Assembly: GCF_013009555.1 (NCBI RefSeq)
Contig: NZ_CP046176.1
Span: 1,705,501 to 1,769,500 of the forward strand
Direction of reading: 5' to 3'
Length of the DNA: 64,000 nucleotides
Origin: Phocaeicola dorei
GTDB lineage: Bacteria > Bacteroidota > Bacteroidia > Bacteroidales > Bacteroidaceae
The position numbers and the translations under genes were made by a program. Positions 1-9,204 of this stretch are shown here, piece by piece; position 1 is the stretch's first letter; each line of letters begins with the position of its first letter. The notes under the pieces were generated by a model. The model saw only the letters and a list, made by a program, of their open reading frames with translations. It was not told where the DNA came from and did no database searches.

Positions 1-115
1 CTTATTTATTTTATTCCATGACGACAAAGTTAGTTCATTCAATCAACGAACATATAACCCTAATCACAGACTGTCTTACCATTTTCACAGATAACATTTA
101 ACCCGGTCCAAGCCC

Positions 116-180
116 GATGAAAGTGGTAATTTTATCAGTGATTGAGGTCTAATCTTCAGTATGTGAATGCTGTAATTTTG
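116..180 (+). promoter_or_regulatory. Operator-like element plus -7 box upstream of the lactonase gene
   Basis: A TAATTTTG box at 173-180 fits the Bacteroidales -7 consensus TAnnTTTG and lies 26 nt before the lactonase ATG. Upstream, 116-143 matches 2998-3025 at 24 of 28 positions, and both copies lie 57-58 nt ahead of a -7 box. The conserved spacing suggests a shared activator or operator site. The binding protein is unknown. Confidence 0.6.
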
Positions 181-206
181 CAAGTGAAACCAAAAAGGTA
201 AATAAG

Positions 207-1361
207 ATGAAACCAAAAGCTTTATTTGTCATGTTAATCTTATGGCTTAGCTTCACTACGATTCAAGCGCGGTCAACCGAAGATGTCCCGGATAAGGGAA
301 CTTATGCAAAATTTCTGTTGGTAGGATGTTATATGAAGCCAGACGAAGAAGGTGTCAGAATGTACCGGTTTGACGGACAAACTGCCGATGTCGACTATCC
401 GTGTGGGCTGAGAGGGATTTCAAATCCTGCTTTCCTTACATCTGATAGCACTGGTAATCGAATTTATGCCATAGGCGATGATGAAGGGAAAAGTTCGACT
501 GCCAATGCTTTGCTTTTTGATAAGGAAAGTGGTCTGCTGTCTCTGCTTAACTCGCAATCTACAGACGGTGAACTTCCTATTTATATTACTCTCAGTCCAA
601 AGGAATACTTTGTTCTGACAGCAAATTATAAGGGTGGCAGCATCACGGTATTCTCACAGGATAAGAAAGGAAAGTTGCAACGTGATACAAAAATAATTCG
701 TTTTGCTGGAAATGGGCCGAATAAAAAAAGGCAGGAACAATCGCATCTGCATTGCGTGACCTTTACACCTGATGGCAAATTCCTTCTTGCTACCGATTTG
801 GGAACAGATTGTATCTATCTGTTTCCGATAGGCAAACGACCGGAAGCAGGTAAGGCTCATTCTCTGTTGGATGAATCAAGAGTAGTCCGCATACAGATGG
901 ATTCCGGCTCAGGACCTCGACATATATGTTTTCACCCGAATGGCAGATTTGCTTATCTCATCAGTGAACTCTCGGGTAAAATAACTGTATTCTCCTATAA
1001 TGAAGGCAAGTTGGAACGTTTACAAACAATTGTCTGCGACCCTTTCGTTGCAGAGGGAAATGCAGATATCCATGTTTCATCCGATGGCAAATTCCTCTAT
1101 GCTTCCAAGCACTTGAAAGAAGATGGCATAATTGTTTATTCCATTGATTCCCAAAAAGGAACATTGGTTCAAATAGGATTTCAGCCAACAGGTCTTTATC
1201 CGCGAAGTTTTGCCATCTCTCCGGATGGTTGCTATTTGGCAGTGGTTTGCAGGGATGCCAACTGCATACAGATATTCGAAAGAAACCGAAATACGGGGTT
1301 ACTGAAGAATACGGGAAAAAATATCCGACTGGAAAGACCGGCGTTTGTCAAGTTCTTATAA
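207..1361 (+). CDS. Lactonase family protein (7-bladed beta-propeller, 6-phosphogluconolactonase-like), exported
   Basis: This 384-residue protein has an N-terminal signal peptide (hydrophobic run at residues 5-20, likely cleaved after IQA), so it should act in the periplasm or outside the cell. The rest is a repeated beta-propeller with blade signatures such as FTPDGKFLL, FHPNGRFAY and ISPDGCYLA, typical of the lactonase family (PF10282). Members hydrolyse sugar lactones, though many exported Bacteroidales members have no proven substrate. It lies 24 nt ahead of the carboxymuconolactone-decarboxylase/hydrolase gene and probably shares its transcript from the promoter at 173-180. That pairing hints at lactone or aromatic breakdown, but the substrate is not visible in the sequence. 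Confidence 0.85.
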   Translation: MKPKALFVMLILWLSFTTIQARSTEDVPDKGTYAKFLLVGCYMKPDEEGVRMYRFDGQTADVDYPCGLRGISNPAFLTSDSTGNRIYAIGDDEGKSSTANALLFDKESGLLSLLNSQSTDGELPIYITLSPKEYFVLTANYKGGSITVFSQDKKGKLQRDTKIIRFAGNGPNKKRQEQSHLHCVTFTPDGKFLLATDLGTDCIYLFPIGKRPEAGKAHSLLDESRVVRIQMDSGSGPRHICFHPNGRFAYLISELSGKITVFSYNEGKLERLQTIVCDPFVAEGNADIHVSSDGKFLYASKHLKEDGIIVYSIDSQKGTLVQIGFQPTGLYPRSFAISPDGCYLAVVCRDANCIQIFERNRNTGLLKNTGKNIRLERPAFVKFL

Positions 1362-1385
1362 ATTCATCACTAAACAGAAAGCAAT

Positions 1386-2993
1386 ATGAACAAGTTAATT
1401 ACAACCATCGCCTGCCTGATATGCTGTATCGTTTATACGCAGGCACAAAACAAGGACAATATGTTAAGCAAGAAAGAACAAAGTATTGCCGCCATCAGTA
1501 TGTATGCCGCACGTGGCAATCAGGACAGCCTCAAAGTGATCCTTGCCAGAGGACTTGACTGTGGGCTGACCGTGAGCGAAGAAAAAGAAGTACTTACCCA
1601 GCTCTATGCCTATTGCGGCTTTCCACGCAGCATGGGTGCATTGGTTACGCTGATGAATCTCACCAAAGAGCGTGCAGCACAAGGCATAAAGGATGAAGCC
1701 GGACGGGAGCCTTCTCCGGTAAAGAGTTCGGATATGTTTGTTGTCGGTGGACAAAACCAGCTGAAACTGTTCGGTCGTCCGGCACTAGGAGAAGTGCTGA
1801 CATTTGCTCCGGCATTGGACCAATTTCTGAAAGCTCATCTGTTCGGTGACATATTCAGCCGTGACAATCTCGACTGGCGTACCCGTGAACTGTCTACTGT
1901 GGCTGCCTTGTCGGTGTTGGACGGCGTGAAGAATGAGTTGAATACTCACATTGCCCATGCCAAGCACAACGGCGTGACACAGGCTCAGATAGACGAAGTA
2001 CTTATCATGGCGGCACGCTGTCGGAACGGAATGGTGCTTTCTGAATCCGATGAACCGGCAAAGACTTTTCAAACAGATCCGACAATTACTGTCCGTAAGG
2101 TCTTTTATAAAAACAGGTATGATATCATGCTTTGCGCCGAAATGTACCTCCCGAAGGATTTCAATGAAGCGCAACACTATGCAGCCCTCATCATCGGACA
2201 CCCGTTCGGGGCTGTGAAAGAACAGTGTAGCGGACTCTATGCACAGGAAATGGCACGGCGAGGCTACGTGACTCTGGCTTTTGATGCTTCCTATCAAGGT
2301 GAAAGTGGAGGAGAACCGCGTCACACGGTATCGCCCGACGCATTGGTGGAAGACTTCAGTGCTTCTGTAGACTGGCTCGGACTACAACCGTTTATTGACC
2401 GCAACCGTATCGGTGTGATTGGCATCTGCGGAAGCGGCGGGTTCTCTGTCTGTGCGGCTTCTCTCGACCCCCGCATCAAGGCATTGGCAACCGTGAGCAT
2501 GTATGATATGGGGCGTGCCACCCGTAACGGTTTGGGGGATTCGATGACGGATGAACAAAGACGCAAACTGTTGGATGAAGTTGCCGAACAACGTTGGAAG
2601 GAAGCAGAAACGGGAGAAGCACGTATCCGCTTTGGCACACCGGAGAAACTGCTGGGAAATGCCAATGCCGTGCAGAAGGAGTTTTTCGATTACTATCGCA
2701 ACCCCTTGCGTGGCTATCATCCGCGCTATCAAGGTATACGCTTTACCAGTCAGGCGGCATTGATGAACTTCTATCCGTTTGCCATGATTAAAGAGATTTC
2801 ACCACGCCCCGTGCTATTCATTGCAGGCGAGCATGCACATTCGCGCTATTTCAGTGAGGATGCCTATCAAGAAGCCAGCGAACCGAAAGAACTGTATATC
2901 GTTCCCGGAGCCAATCATGTAGACTTGTATGACCGGATGGATAAGATACCGTTCGAAAAAATTTCGGAATTCTTCTGGTATGCTTTGCGGTAA
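1386..2993 (+). CDS. Carboxymuconolactone decarboxylase-like domain fused to a dienelactone-hydrolase-like alpha/beta hydrolase
   Basis: A 535-residue exported protein with a signal peptide (about residues 1-20, ending TQAQ). Residues about 35-215 resemble two carboxymuconolactone decarboxylase/AhpD-type helical repeats, seen in segments such as EVLTQLYAYCGFPR and ELSTVAALSVLDGV. Residues about 220-535 form an alpha/beta hydrolase whose nucleophile elbow reads GICGSGG, with Cys near residue 347, resembling the Cys elbow of dienelactone hydrolase rather than a serine esterase. A late ANHVDLYD supplies a candidate catalytic His. CMD and dienelactone hydrolase catalyse successive steps of the beta-ketoadipate route, so the fusion is chemically suggestive, but the true substrate is unknown. 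Confidence 0.8.
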   Translation: MNKLITTIACLICCIVYTQAQNKDNMLSKKEQSIAAISMYAARGNQDSLKVILARGLDCGLTVSEEKEVLTQLYAYCGFPRSMGALVTLMNLTKERAAQGIKDEAGREPSPVKSSDMFVVGGQNQLKLFGRPALGEVLTFAPALDQFLKAHLFGDIFSRDNLDWRTRELSTVAALSVLDGVKNELNTHIAHAKHNGVTQAQIDEVLIMAARCRNGMVLSESDEPAKTFQTDPTITVRKVFYKNRYDIMLCAEMYLPKDFNEAQHYAALIIGHPFGAVKEQCSGLYAQEMARRGYVTLAFDASYQGESGGEPRHTVSPDALVEDFSASVDWLGLQPFIDRNRIGVIGICGSGGFSVCAASLDPRIKALATVSMYDMGRATRNGLGDSMTDEQRRKLLDEVAEQRWKEAETGEARIRFGTPEKLLGNANAVQKEFFDYYRNPLRGYHPRYQGIRFTSQAALMNFYPFAMIKEISPRPVLFIAGEHAHSRYFSEDAYQEASEPKELYIVPGANHVDLYDRMDKIPFEKISEFFWYALR

Positions 2994-2997
2994 TTCA

Positions 2998-3063
2998 GAT
3001 GAAAATGGTAATGCTATCCGTGATTATGATACAGCAAAGCGAATACGCAGGAGGGTAACTTTG
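2998..3063 (+). promoter_or_regulatory. Orphan promoter with operator-like element
   Basis: Positions 2998-3025 repeat the element at 116-143, and TAACTTTG at 3056-3063 is a good -7 box. The sequence after the box (3056 to about 3090) closely matches 17470-17502, just upstream of the aldo/keto reductase gene. No gene follows here, so this looks like a promoter cut off from its gene at a rearrangement junction near 3090. Confidence 0.55.
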
Positions 3064-3502
3064 CAACAGAAACAATTTAAAGATTATAGTATTTGCAACC
3101 AGTTATTACTCAATATTTTGTGAGTTATAAGTCAGAAATATGGGCATAACCTTTAGGGGTACATTCTAAAAGGTGAAGATTTAACCTTTTTATTATTTCT
3201 TAACACTCAAAGAGCGGTGGTAGAGGGTATTTTCCCTCTTTTCGGTACTTTATTGATGGTTCGATGTTCCCATCTTTCCACATTGCTTGGCTCGTTCGCA
3301 CAAGCCACTACAAAGGTACTACAATTTCCAATAAAGGCAAGAGGACAGCAATTCAAATCTATTATTTTTGAGGGAGTGAAATCTGCCGCTTGCCAAATTT
3401 CTCTCTGTCGAAAATAATAGTCCTCTGAAAAGAATGAAAACAGCATTGATAAAATTGCCTTATTAAGGGGGGGGCTATGCTGTTTTATGCTATTATTTCG
3501 TC

Positions 3503-3681
3503 AGTCGTTTATCTCCGTTGCCGGATGCAGTTTTCAGCCAAGCCGATGAATAAGAAAAGGTTTTGGAGCTGTTTACTCTCCAACGGAGGACGAAACTGCT
3601 CCAAATGGTTTACCGCTTGAACTTTTCGTTTTCTAAAAGAGGTTTGGCAACCTTTGCATCCGACAAAAGGAGATAAATGAC
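3503..3681. repeat. ~180-bp imperfect palindrome (MITE-like or structured element)
   Basis: The outer arms 3503-3530 and 3652-3681 are imperfect inverted copies (GTCGTTTATCTCC paired with GGAGATAAATGAC, CCGGATGCAG with TTTGCATCCG). Inner segments also pair, for example TTTGGAGC with GCTCCAAA. The whole block could fold into one long hairpin. It encodes nothing recognisable. It could be a miniature transposable element, a recombination site or a structured RNA. Confidence 0.55.
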
Positions 3682-3897
3682 CAGATATATAACAGTAGTA
3701 TTACATTAAGGTAAAGAACAACCATGGTATAGTATTATTGCAATTTAACTATTTAAAGTTTGTTTATAATCAAATCATTTAAAGATTTTTGTCCTTCTAT
3801 GATTTTTTGTATTTGATAAATGTCGTAATTAAATAAAAAATATCACGCATAATGACTTTTTCTTTTTTCTAAATTTCTTCAAATGACAAATTATTGT

Positions 3898-3905
3898 TAC
3901 CTTTG
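3898..3905 (+). promoter_or_regulatory. Candidate -7 box for the SusC/SusD unit
   Basis: TACCTTTG matches TAnnTTTG. No clear TTTG -33 element sits 19-20 nt upstream, so initiation may need an activator. The predicted leader to the susC ATG is about 250 nt. Confidence 0.4.
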
Positions 3906-4163
3906 TAATGTAATGTAGTTAATGGTTGCGCTTATAAAGTCCTTGGAAAGGATTTATGTATAAAAGAGGTAGATGTTTACTCTGTTCTTGCTTGGATTAT
4001 CAGCATCACTGATATGAAATAACAAAAAAAAATATACAATGGCTAAGCGGACGGACAGGCAGGGAAATAGTACAGATTCCCAATCCCCCTCTTTATAATA
4101 CATTGCGTATAAGATTTATTAACTGTCTGGTCTGGGGAATCTACAGAGATTTAACGAATCAAG

Positions 4164-6860
4164 ATGGGAAGAGTCAGTCTTTGTCTTGTCATAATGTTCT
4201 TCATCTGTAGTGCTCAAAAAATTGATGCACAAGTACAGAATATCAGAGAGAAACAAGATACCATTTCGGCGACTAAATCATTAGAGCATATCAGGCCCGA
4301 GAATATCAAGAAGGGACCATTGAATAATGCTTTGGATGTATTGAGTGGTCAGTCTGCCGGTGTGAACGTCACCACTAATGGGACTGACAGGCTCGCTATG
4401 CTGAATAGTATCCGTGTGCGTGGTACCACATCCATTATGGGTGGCAATGACCCGTTAGTAATTATTGACGGAGTGACATCTGACATCGCTACGCTATCTA
4501 CCATATATCCCGCAGACATCGAGAGTTTCACTATTTTGAAGAATGCTACCGAAACGGCAATGTACGGTTCCCGTGGTGCTTCAGGTGTAATTGAGATTAA
4601 GACCAAGAAAGGAACGGGGCGAGGTTTCGAAATATCATATGATGGCAACTACGGATTCGAGTCAATGTATAAACATCTGCAAATGCTCAACGGCCCGGAG
4701 TATATAGCTACAGCAGAGGCACTTGGATTAGATTACAATAATGGTGGCTACAACACCAATTTTCACGATGTAATTACTCGTACGGGCTTGATACATCAGC
4801 ATCACTTGGCTTTTAGCGGTGGTTCGGAAAACTCAAACTATCGAGCATCGTTCGGTTTTATGGATCATAATACAATTGTCAAAGTTAACGATTACCGAAA
4901 TTTAGTGGTAAAACTTGATGCTACACAAAAGGCTTTCGATGGTCGCTTAGTTGGCGATTTTGGTGTATATGGCTACTCGTCAAAGATACACGACATTTTC
5001 GATACACGAATGCTGTTTTACTCGGCAGCTGCACAGAATCCTACATATCCAGCAGGAACTGATGTTAATGGCAACTGGGTGAAGAACTCGGCTGCATCAC
5101 ACATCAACCACCCCGGAGCACTCCTCTATGAGAAAAATGACTCCGAAGAACGGAATTTCAATACACATTTGGGGCTGAAATTTAATATCCTTGACAATTT
5201 GATATTGTCGGCTTTCGGCTCTTATTCATATTCATCTACGGGAAATGCTCAATTTTGTCCTACATGGGTGTGGGCGCAAGGCAATGTTTATCGTGGAGAG
5301 TTCAAGGGTGAAGACTACTTTACAAATGTGTCCCTCTCATATAACAATGCTTGGGGAGACTCACACCTTGATGCTGTTGTTGGCGCAGAATATCTTAAAC
5401 AGGTAAGGACTGGTTTATGGGTGCAGGCAAAAGGAATAACAACAAATGATTTCTCCTATAATAACATCGGAGCAACATCATCGCGTCCTTTCGGTGGTAC
5501 GAGCAGTAGCTATGAAGACCCGTCACTTGCTTCAATAATGGGTAGTGTCACATATAGTTACAAGGATAGATATTCTATTGCGGCAGCACTCCGTGGAGAT
5601 GGCTCTTCAATGGTAAGCGATAACAATACTTTCGGATTCTTCCCATCAGTATCACTGGGTTGGGATGTAAAAAAAGAAGGCTTCCTCTCTGATACTGACT
5701 TTATAACAATGTTGAAACTAAGAACCGGATATGGTCGGTCAGGAAATCTTGGAGGTATAACATCCTATACAACACTTAATACCGTAAAGGAGAATGGTAT
5801 CGTATCCATCAACGGTGCACCTACCGTAACAATGGGAAGTATACGCAACACGAATCCGGACCTTAAGTGGGAGACTCGTTCAACATTTAATATCGGTTTT
5901 GACTTAGGTATATGGGATAATCGGTTGATGCTTACCTCGGAATTATATTACTCAAAGACAACGGATATGCTCTATGAGTATGATGTTCCCGTTCCGACCT
6001 TTGCGTTCGATAAACTGATGGCAAATATCGGCTCGATGTCTAACCAGGGTGTCGAACTAGGAATCTCGGTAGTTCCCATTCAACGAAAGGATATGGAGAT
6101 GAATATCAACTTCAATATGTCCTACCAGAAGAATAAGTTACTTTCGCTTAGTGGAGAGTATAATGGTATGCATATGACAGCTTCAGATATTACTCCGATT
6201 GGCTCGCTTTATGGTGCAGGTCAGAACGGTGGAGACAATAATGTAGTATATCAGATTGTAGGTCAGCCATTGGGGGTATTCTATCTACCTCACTGCAAAG
6301 GGCTTAAAGAAAATGAACTTGGTGGCTACAGTTACGATATTGAAGATTTGAATGATGATGGCGAGATTGATTTTAGCGATGGCGGAGACAGGTATATAGC
6401 AGGTCAGGCAACCCCCAAGGTAACTATTGGATCAAACATCAGTTTCCGTTACAAGTCCTTTGATATTGCCATGCAGATAAATGGTGCTTTCGGTCATAAG
6501 ATATTCAATGGCACGGGCTTGGCTTATACCAATATGTCTATATTCCCTGACTACAATGTATTGAAGGGTGCTCCTGAAAAAAATATTATTGATCAGAATG
6601 TTTCAGACTATTGGTTGGAAAAAGGTGACTATGTAAATATTGAACATATTACCATAGGCTACAATATTCCAATGAAATCCAAGGCTGTGAAGTCATTGCG
6701 TCTTTCGGCAGGCATTAGCAACCTTGCAACAATCACAGGCTATAGCGGTCTTACTCCAATGATAAACAGTTATGTAGTAAGCAACACTTTGGGCATTGAC
6801 GACAAACGCACCTATCCTTTATATCGTACCTATTCGTTAGGTCTTAGTATTCAATTCTAA
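4164..6860 (+). CDS. SusC/RagA-family TonB-dependent outer-membrane transporter, short N-terminal form
   Basis: An 898-residue outer-membrane transporter with a signal peptide (cleavage probably after IDA/Q, about residue 22). The plug starts almost at once (SLEHI..., PLNNALDVLSGQSAGV, RVRGTTSIMGGNDPLVIIDGV, AMYGSRGASGVIEIKTKKG), followed by the long beta-barrel ending in an aromatic QF, typical of BAM substrates. It lacks the roughly 85-residue CarboxypepD_reg-like domain normally found between signal peptide and plug in SusC proteins of about 1000 residues. It works with the SusD lipoprotein 12 nt downstream to import a ligand, probably a glycan or peptide. No glycoside hydrolase, sulfatase or SusR/anti-sigma pair is adjacent, so the ligand cannot be inferred. 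Confidence 0.92.
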   Translation: MGRVSLCLVIMFFICSAQKIDAQVQNIREKQDTISATKSLEHIRPENIKKGPLNNALDVLSGQSAGVNVTTNGTDRLAMLNSIRVRGTTSIMGGNDPLVIIDGVTSDIATLSTIYPADIESFTILKNATETAMYGSRGASGVIEIKTKKGTGRGFEISYDGNYGFESMYKHLQMLNGPEYIATAEALGLDYNNGGYNTNFHDVITRTGLIHQHHLAFSGGSENSNYRASFGFMDHNTIVKVNDYRNLVVKLDATQKAFDGRLVGDFGVYGYSSKIHDIFDTRMLFYSAAAQNPTYPAGTDVNGNWVKNSAASHINHPGALLYEKNDSEERNFNTHLGLKFNILDNLILSAFGSYSYSSTGNAQFCPTWVWAQGNVYRGEFKGEDYFTNVSLSYNNAWGDSHLDAVVGAEYLKQVRTGLWVQAKGITTNDFSYNNIGATSSRPFGGTSSSYEDPSLASIMGSVTYSYKDRYSIAAALRGDGSSMVSDNNTFGFFPSVSLGWDVKKEGFLSDTDFITMLKLRTGYGRSGNLGGITSYTTLNTVKENGIVSINGAPTVTMGSIRNTNPDLKWETRSTFNIGFDLGIWDNRLMLTSELYYSKTTDMLYEYDVPVPTFAFDKLMANIGSMSNQGVELGISVVPIQRKDMEMNINFNMSYQKNKLLSLSGEYNGMHMTASDITPIGSLYGAGQNGGDNNVVYQIVGQPLGVFYLPHCKGLKENELGGYSYDIEDLNDDGEIDFSDGGDRYIAGQATPKVTIGSNISFRYKSFDIAMQINGAFGHKIFNGTGLAYTNMSIFPDYNVLKGAPEKNIIDQNVSDYWLEKGDYVNIEHITIGYNIPMKSKAVKSLRLSAGISNLATITGYSGLTPMINSYVVSNTLGIDDKRTYPLYRTYSLGLSIQF

Positions 6861-6872
6861 CCGCTTACAGTT

Positions 6873-8489
6873 ATGAAAAGATATATAAACATATTGATGG
6901 TTGCTTTGGCAACGATGATGACCTCTTGTCTTACTGAAGACCCTAGAGATCAACTTTATGAAGAAGACATTTACAACAATGCCAACAACATATATATTAA
7001 TGCAGTGGCTGTGCTCTACAATTACATTGGTGGCAGTGCAGACAGTGAGGGTTTACAGGGGACCTGTCGTGGGATTTATGACTATAACACACTTACTACA
7101 GACGAAGCCATGATACCTATTCGTGGTGGCGACTGGTACGATGGAGGTTTGTGGACGAATATGTATCAGCATAAGTGGAGTCCTAATGATTTACCACTCT
7201 ACAATACTTGGAAATACCTCTACAAGGTTGTTGTGTTATCGAACAAATCTCTGCATATCATCGATAAGTATAGCCATAACCTATCTGAGGAGCAGAGAGT
7301 GGCCTACGAAGCTGAGGTGCGAGCTCTGAGAGCACTTTTCTACTACTACATTATGGATATGTATGGCAGAGTGCCCATCGTAACATCCTATGAACAACCG
7401 CAGGATGAAGTTGTGCAGAGCGAGCGTAGCGAGGTTTTCCGTTTTATCGTGAATGAGTTGCAGGAGGTTGCCGAGTTGTTGCCAAATGAGCGTAGTAATA
7501 AGATGGGTAACTACTATGGTCGTATAACAACACCTGTAGCTAATTTCCTTTTGGCTAAGTTGGCTCTTAATGCCGAGATATATTGTGATGATAATTGGAC
7601 TGATGGCGTTCCACGGAACGGTAAAGAGATATTTTTCACCGTCGATGGTGAGAAACTCAACGCTTGGCAGACCTGTATCAAATATTGCAATAAACTTGCC
7701 GAGGTAGGTTATCGGTTGGAGGACGATTATAGCTATAATTTCTCTGTGCATAACGAGAACTCCAACGAAAACATATTCACCATTCCGTTGGATAAGAACC
7801 TCTATGCTGCGCAGTTCTGGTATCTCTTCCGATCACGACACTACAACCATGGCGGTGCGTTGGGTGGCTCATCGGAAAATGGTACCAGTGCCAATATCTC
7901 AACAGTCTTAGCCAACGGATACGGCACAGATGATGTAGATGCTCGCTTTGAAAAGAACTTCTATGCCGGCATCGTAGAGGTTGATGGAAAGCCTGTAATG
8001 ATGGACAATGGACAGCAGTTGGAGTATTTCCCATTGGAGCTAAAGTTGAATCTTACGGGAAGCTCCTATGTCAAGACAGCTGGTGCTCGTATGGCAAAAT
8101 ATGAGGTTGATAGGACCTCACATTCCGACGGTAGACAACCGGATAACGACATCGTGCTATTCCGCTATGCCGATGCTCTCCTGATGAAGTCCGAGGCAAA
8201 GGTACGTAATGGTGAGGATGGCTCGTTGGAGTTGAACGAAGTCCGAGGTCGTGTTGGTATGCCATATCGAGAAGCTACGCTTGAGAACATATTGAAAGAG
8301 CGTTTGTTGGAGTTAGTATGGGAAGGCTGGCGACGACAAGATATGGTGCGTTTTGGAGTTTATCACAAATCATACGATCAGCGAGTCCAACTGGCTGATG
8401 AGAAAAATGGGTATACCACAGTTTTTCCTATTCCACAAAAAAGTATAGACTTGAACCCAAAATTGAAACAAAATGTTGGATATAAATAA
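6873..8489 (+). CDS. SusD/RagB-family surface lipoprotein
   Basis: A 538-residue lipoprotein with lipobox (MMTSC, Cys near residue 19) followed by acidic residues (LTEDPRDQ), typical of surface-exported Bacteroidales lipoproteins. The SusD pattern of TPR-like helices is visible (EAEVRALRALFYYYIMDMYGRVPIV; later RYADALLMKSEA and a C-terminal RLLELVWEGWRRQDMVRFG), and it ends in the usual VFPIPQ...LNPKLKQN. It caps the partner SusC barrel and binds the ligand at the cell surface. It is co-transcribed with susC (12-nt gap) and a Crp-type regulator follows after 9 nt. Binding specificity cannot be read from the sequence. Confidence 0.93.
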   Translation: MKRYINILMVALATMMTSCLTEDPRDQLYEEDIYNNANNIYINAVAVLYNYIGGSADSEGLQGTCRGIYDYNTLTTDEAMIPIRGGDWYDGGLWTNMYQHKWSPNDLPLYNTWKYLYKVVVLSNKSLHIIDKYSHNLSEEQRVAYEAEVRALRALFYYYIMDMYGRVPIVTSYEQPQDEVVQSERSEVFRFIVNELQEVAELLPNERSNKMGNYYGRITTPVANFLLAKLALNAEIYCDDNWTDGVPRNGKEIFFTVDGEKLNAWQTCIKYCNKLAEVGYRLEDDYSYNFSVHNENSNENIFTIPLDKNLYAAQFWYLFRSRHYNHGGALGGSSENGTSANISTVLANGYGTDDVDARFEKNFYAGIVEVDGKPVMMDNGQQLEYFPLELKLNLTGSSYVKTAGARMAKYEVDRTSHSDGRQPDNDIVLFRYADALLMKSEAKVRNGEDGSLELNEVRGRVGMPYREATLENILKERLLELVWEGWRRQDMVRFGVYHKSYDQRVQLADEKNGYTTVFPIPQKSIDLNPKLKQNVGYK

Positions 8490-8498
8490 CTTTAGCCT

Positions 8499-9101
8499 AT
8501 GAGTATTCAATTTGACATTGCAAAACAGATTATAGCTGAAACATGCCCTAATCGCAAACTTAAGTTGGAGAATATTCGCCTTTTTGCAGATATTATTCAG
8601 CCTAAGAAATATCAAAAAGGTGATATAATTCTAAATGAAGGTGATATCTGTAATTGCCTATTTTATATAGAAAAGGGATTTATTAGACAGCACTACCTAA
8701 AGCATGATAAGGATGTGATAGAACATTTAGCATGTGAAAAAGATGTTGTCTGGTGTATTGACAGCTATTTTAACCGAGAGCCAACACATCTTATGATGGA
8801 TGCTGTAGAAAACAGTGTTTTATGGGAAATTCCGCGTGATATAATGGAAGAACTTTCTGATGCTAATGGTGATATAGCTTATCTATATCGGAGTTTTTTT
8901 GAAAATTCCTTAATGTTATCACAATTAAAGGCTGACATTTTACGTTTCGAATCAGCAAATGACAGATACGCTAGATTACAGCAACATTTTCCTGAAATAA
9001 CTAGAAGAGCACCTTTGACAATGATTGCTTCATATCTTCAGATGACATTGGAAACATTAAGCAGAGTACGTGCATCAATAGCTAATGCTGAGAGCAAATA
9101 A
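8499..9101 (+). CDS. Crp/Fnr-family transcriptional regulator
   Basis: A 200-residue protein with an N-terminal cyclic-nucleotide-binding-like beta-roll (IIQPKKYQKGDIILNEGDICNCLFYIEKGFIRQHYL) and a C-terminal helix-turn-helix (LTMIASYLQMTLETLSRVRA, about residues 175-195). It lacks the four-Cys iron-sulfur signature of Fnr, so it is more like the small Crp-type regulators common in Bacteroidales. Its position 9 nt after susD and just before a terminator makes it the last gene of the susC-susD unit, so it may regulate that unit. The effector is unknown. Confidence 0.85.
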   Translation: MSIQFDIAKQIIAETCPNRKLKLENIRLFADIIQPKKYQKGDIILNEGDICNCLFYIEKGFIRQHYLKHDKDVIEHLACEKDVVWCIDSYFNREPTHLMMDAVENSVLWEIPRDIMEELSDANGDIAYLYRSFFENSLMLSQLKADILRFESANDRYARLQQHFPEITRRAPLTMIASYLQMTLETLSRVRASIANAESK

Positions 9102-9135
9102 AGCAAACTAACTATTAGGACTTAACTAACATCAA

Positions 9136-9168
9136 AAACAGGTCAGGATATAGCGTCCTGACCTGTTT
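9136..9168. terminator. Bidirectional intrinsic terminator
   Basis: A 13-bp perfect stem (AAACAGGTCAGGA at 9136-9148 with its complement at 9156-9168) has a 7-nt loop and T-rich flanks on both strands. It ends the susC-susD-crp transcript on the plus strand and can end the small-peptide transcript arriving on the minus strand. Confidence 0.85.
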
Positions 9169-9204
9169 CTTTAATAAACTTAAAAGCTATGGATTAATGA
9201 GATG

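Larger units (their letters stand above)
3090..4163. other. Gene-free AT-rich stretch before susC
   Basis: No convincing coding region is seen. It holds the large hairpin at 3503-3681, an eight-G run near 3467-3474, a candidate -7 box (TACCTTTG, 3898-3905) reading toward susC, and a 19-codon upstream ORF (4039-4098, MAKRTDRQGN...) within the roughly 250-nt susC leader. A small inverted repeat (GGGAA/TTCCC, 4063-4082) lies inside that ORF. Confidence 0.5.

Noticed and set aside
4039..4098. 19-codon upstream ORF in the susC leader as a regulatory leader peptide
   Set aside because: No tract of regulatory codons or alternative terminator structure is seen, so it is recorded only in the intergenic note.
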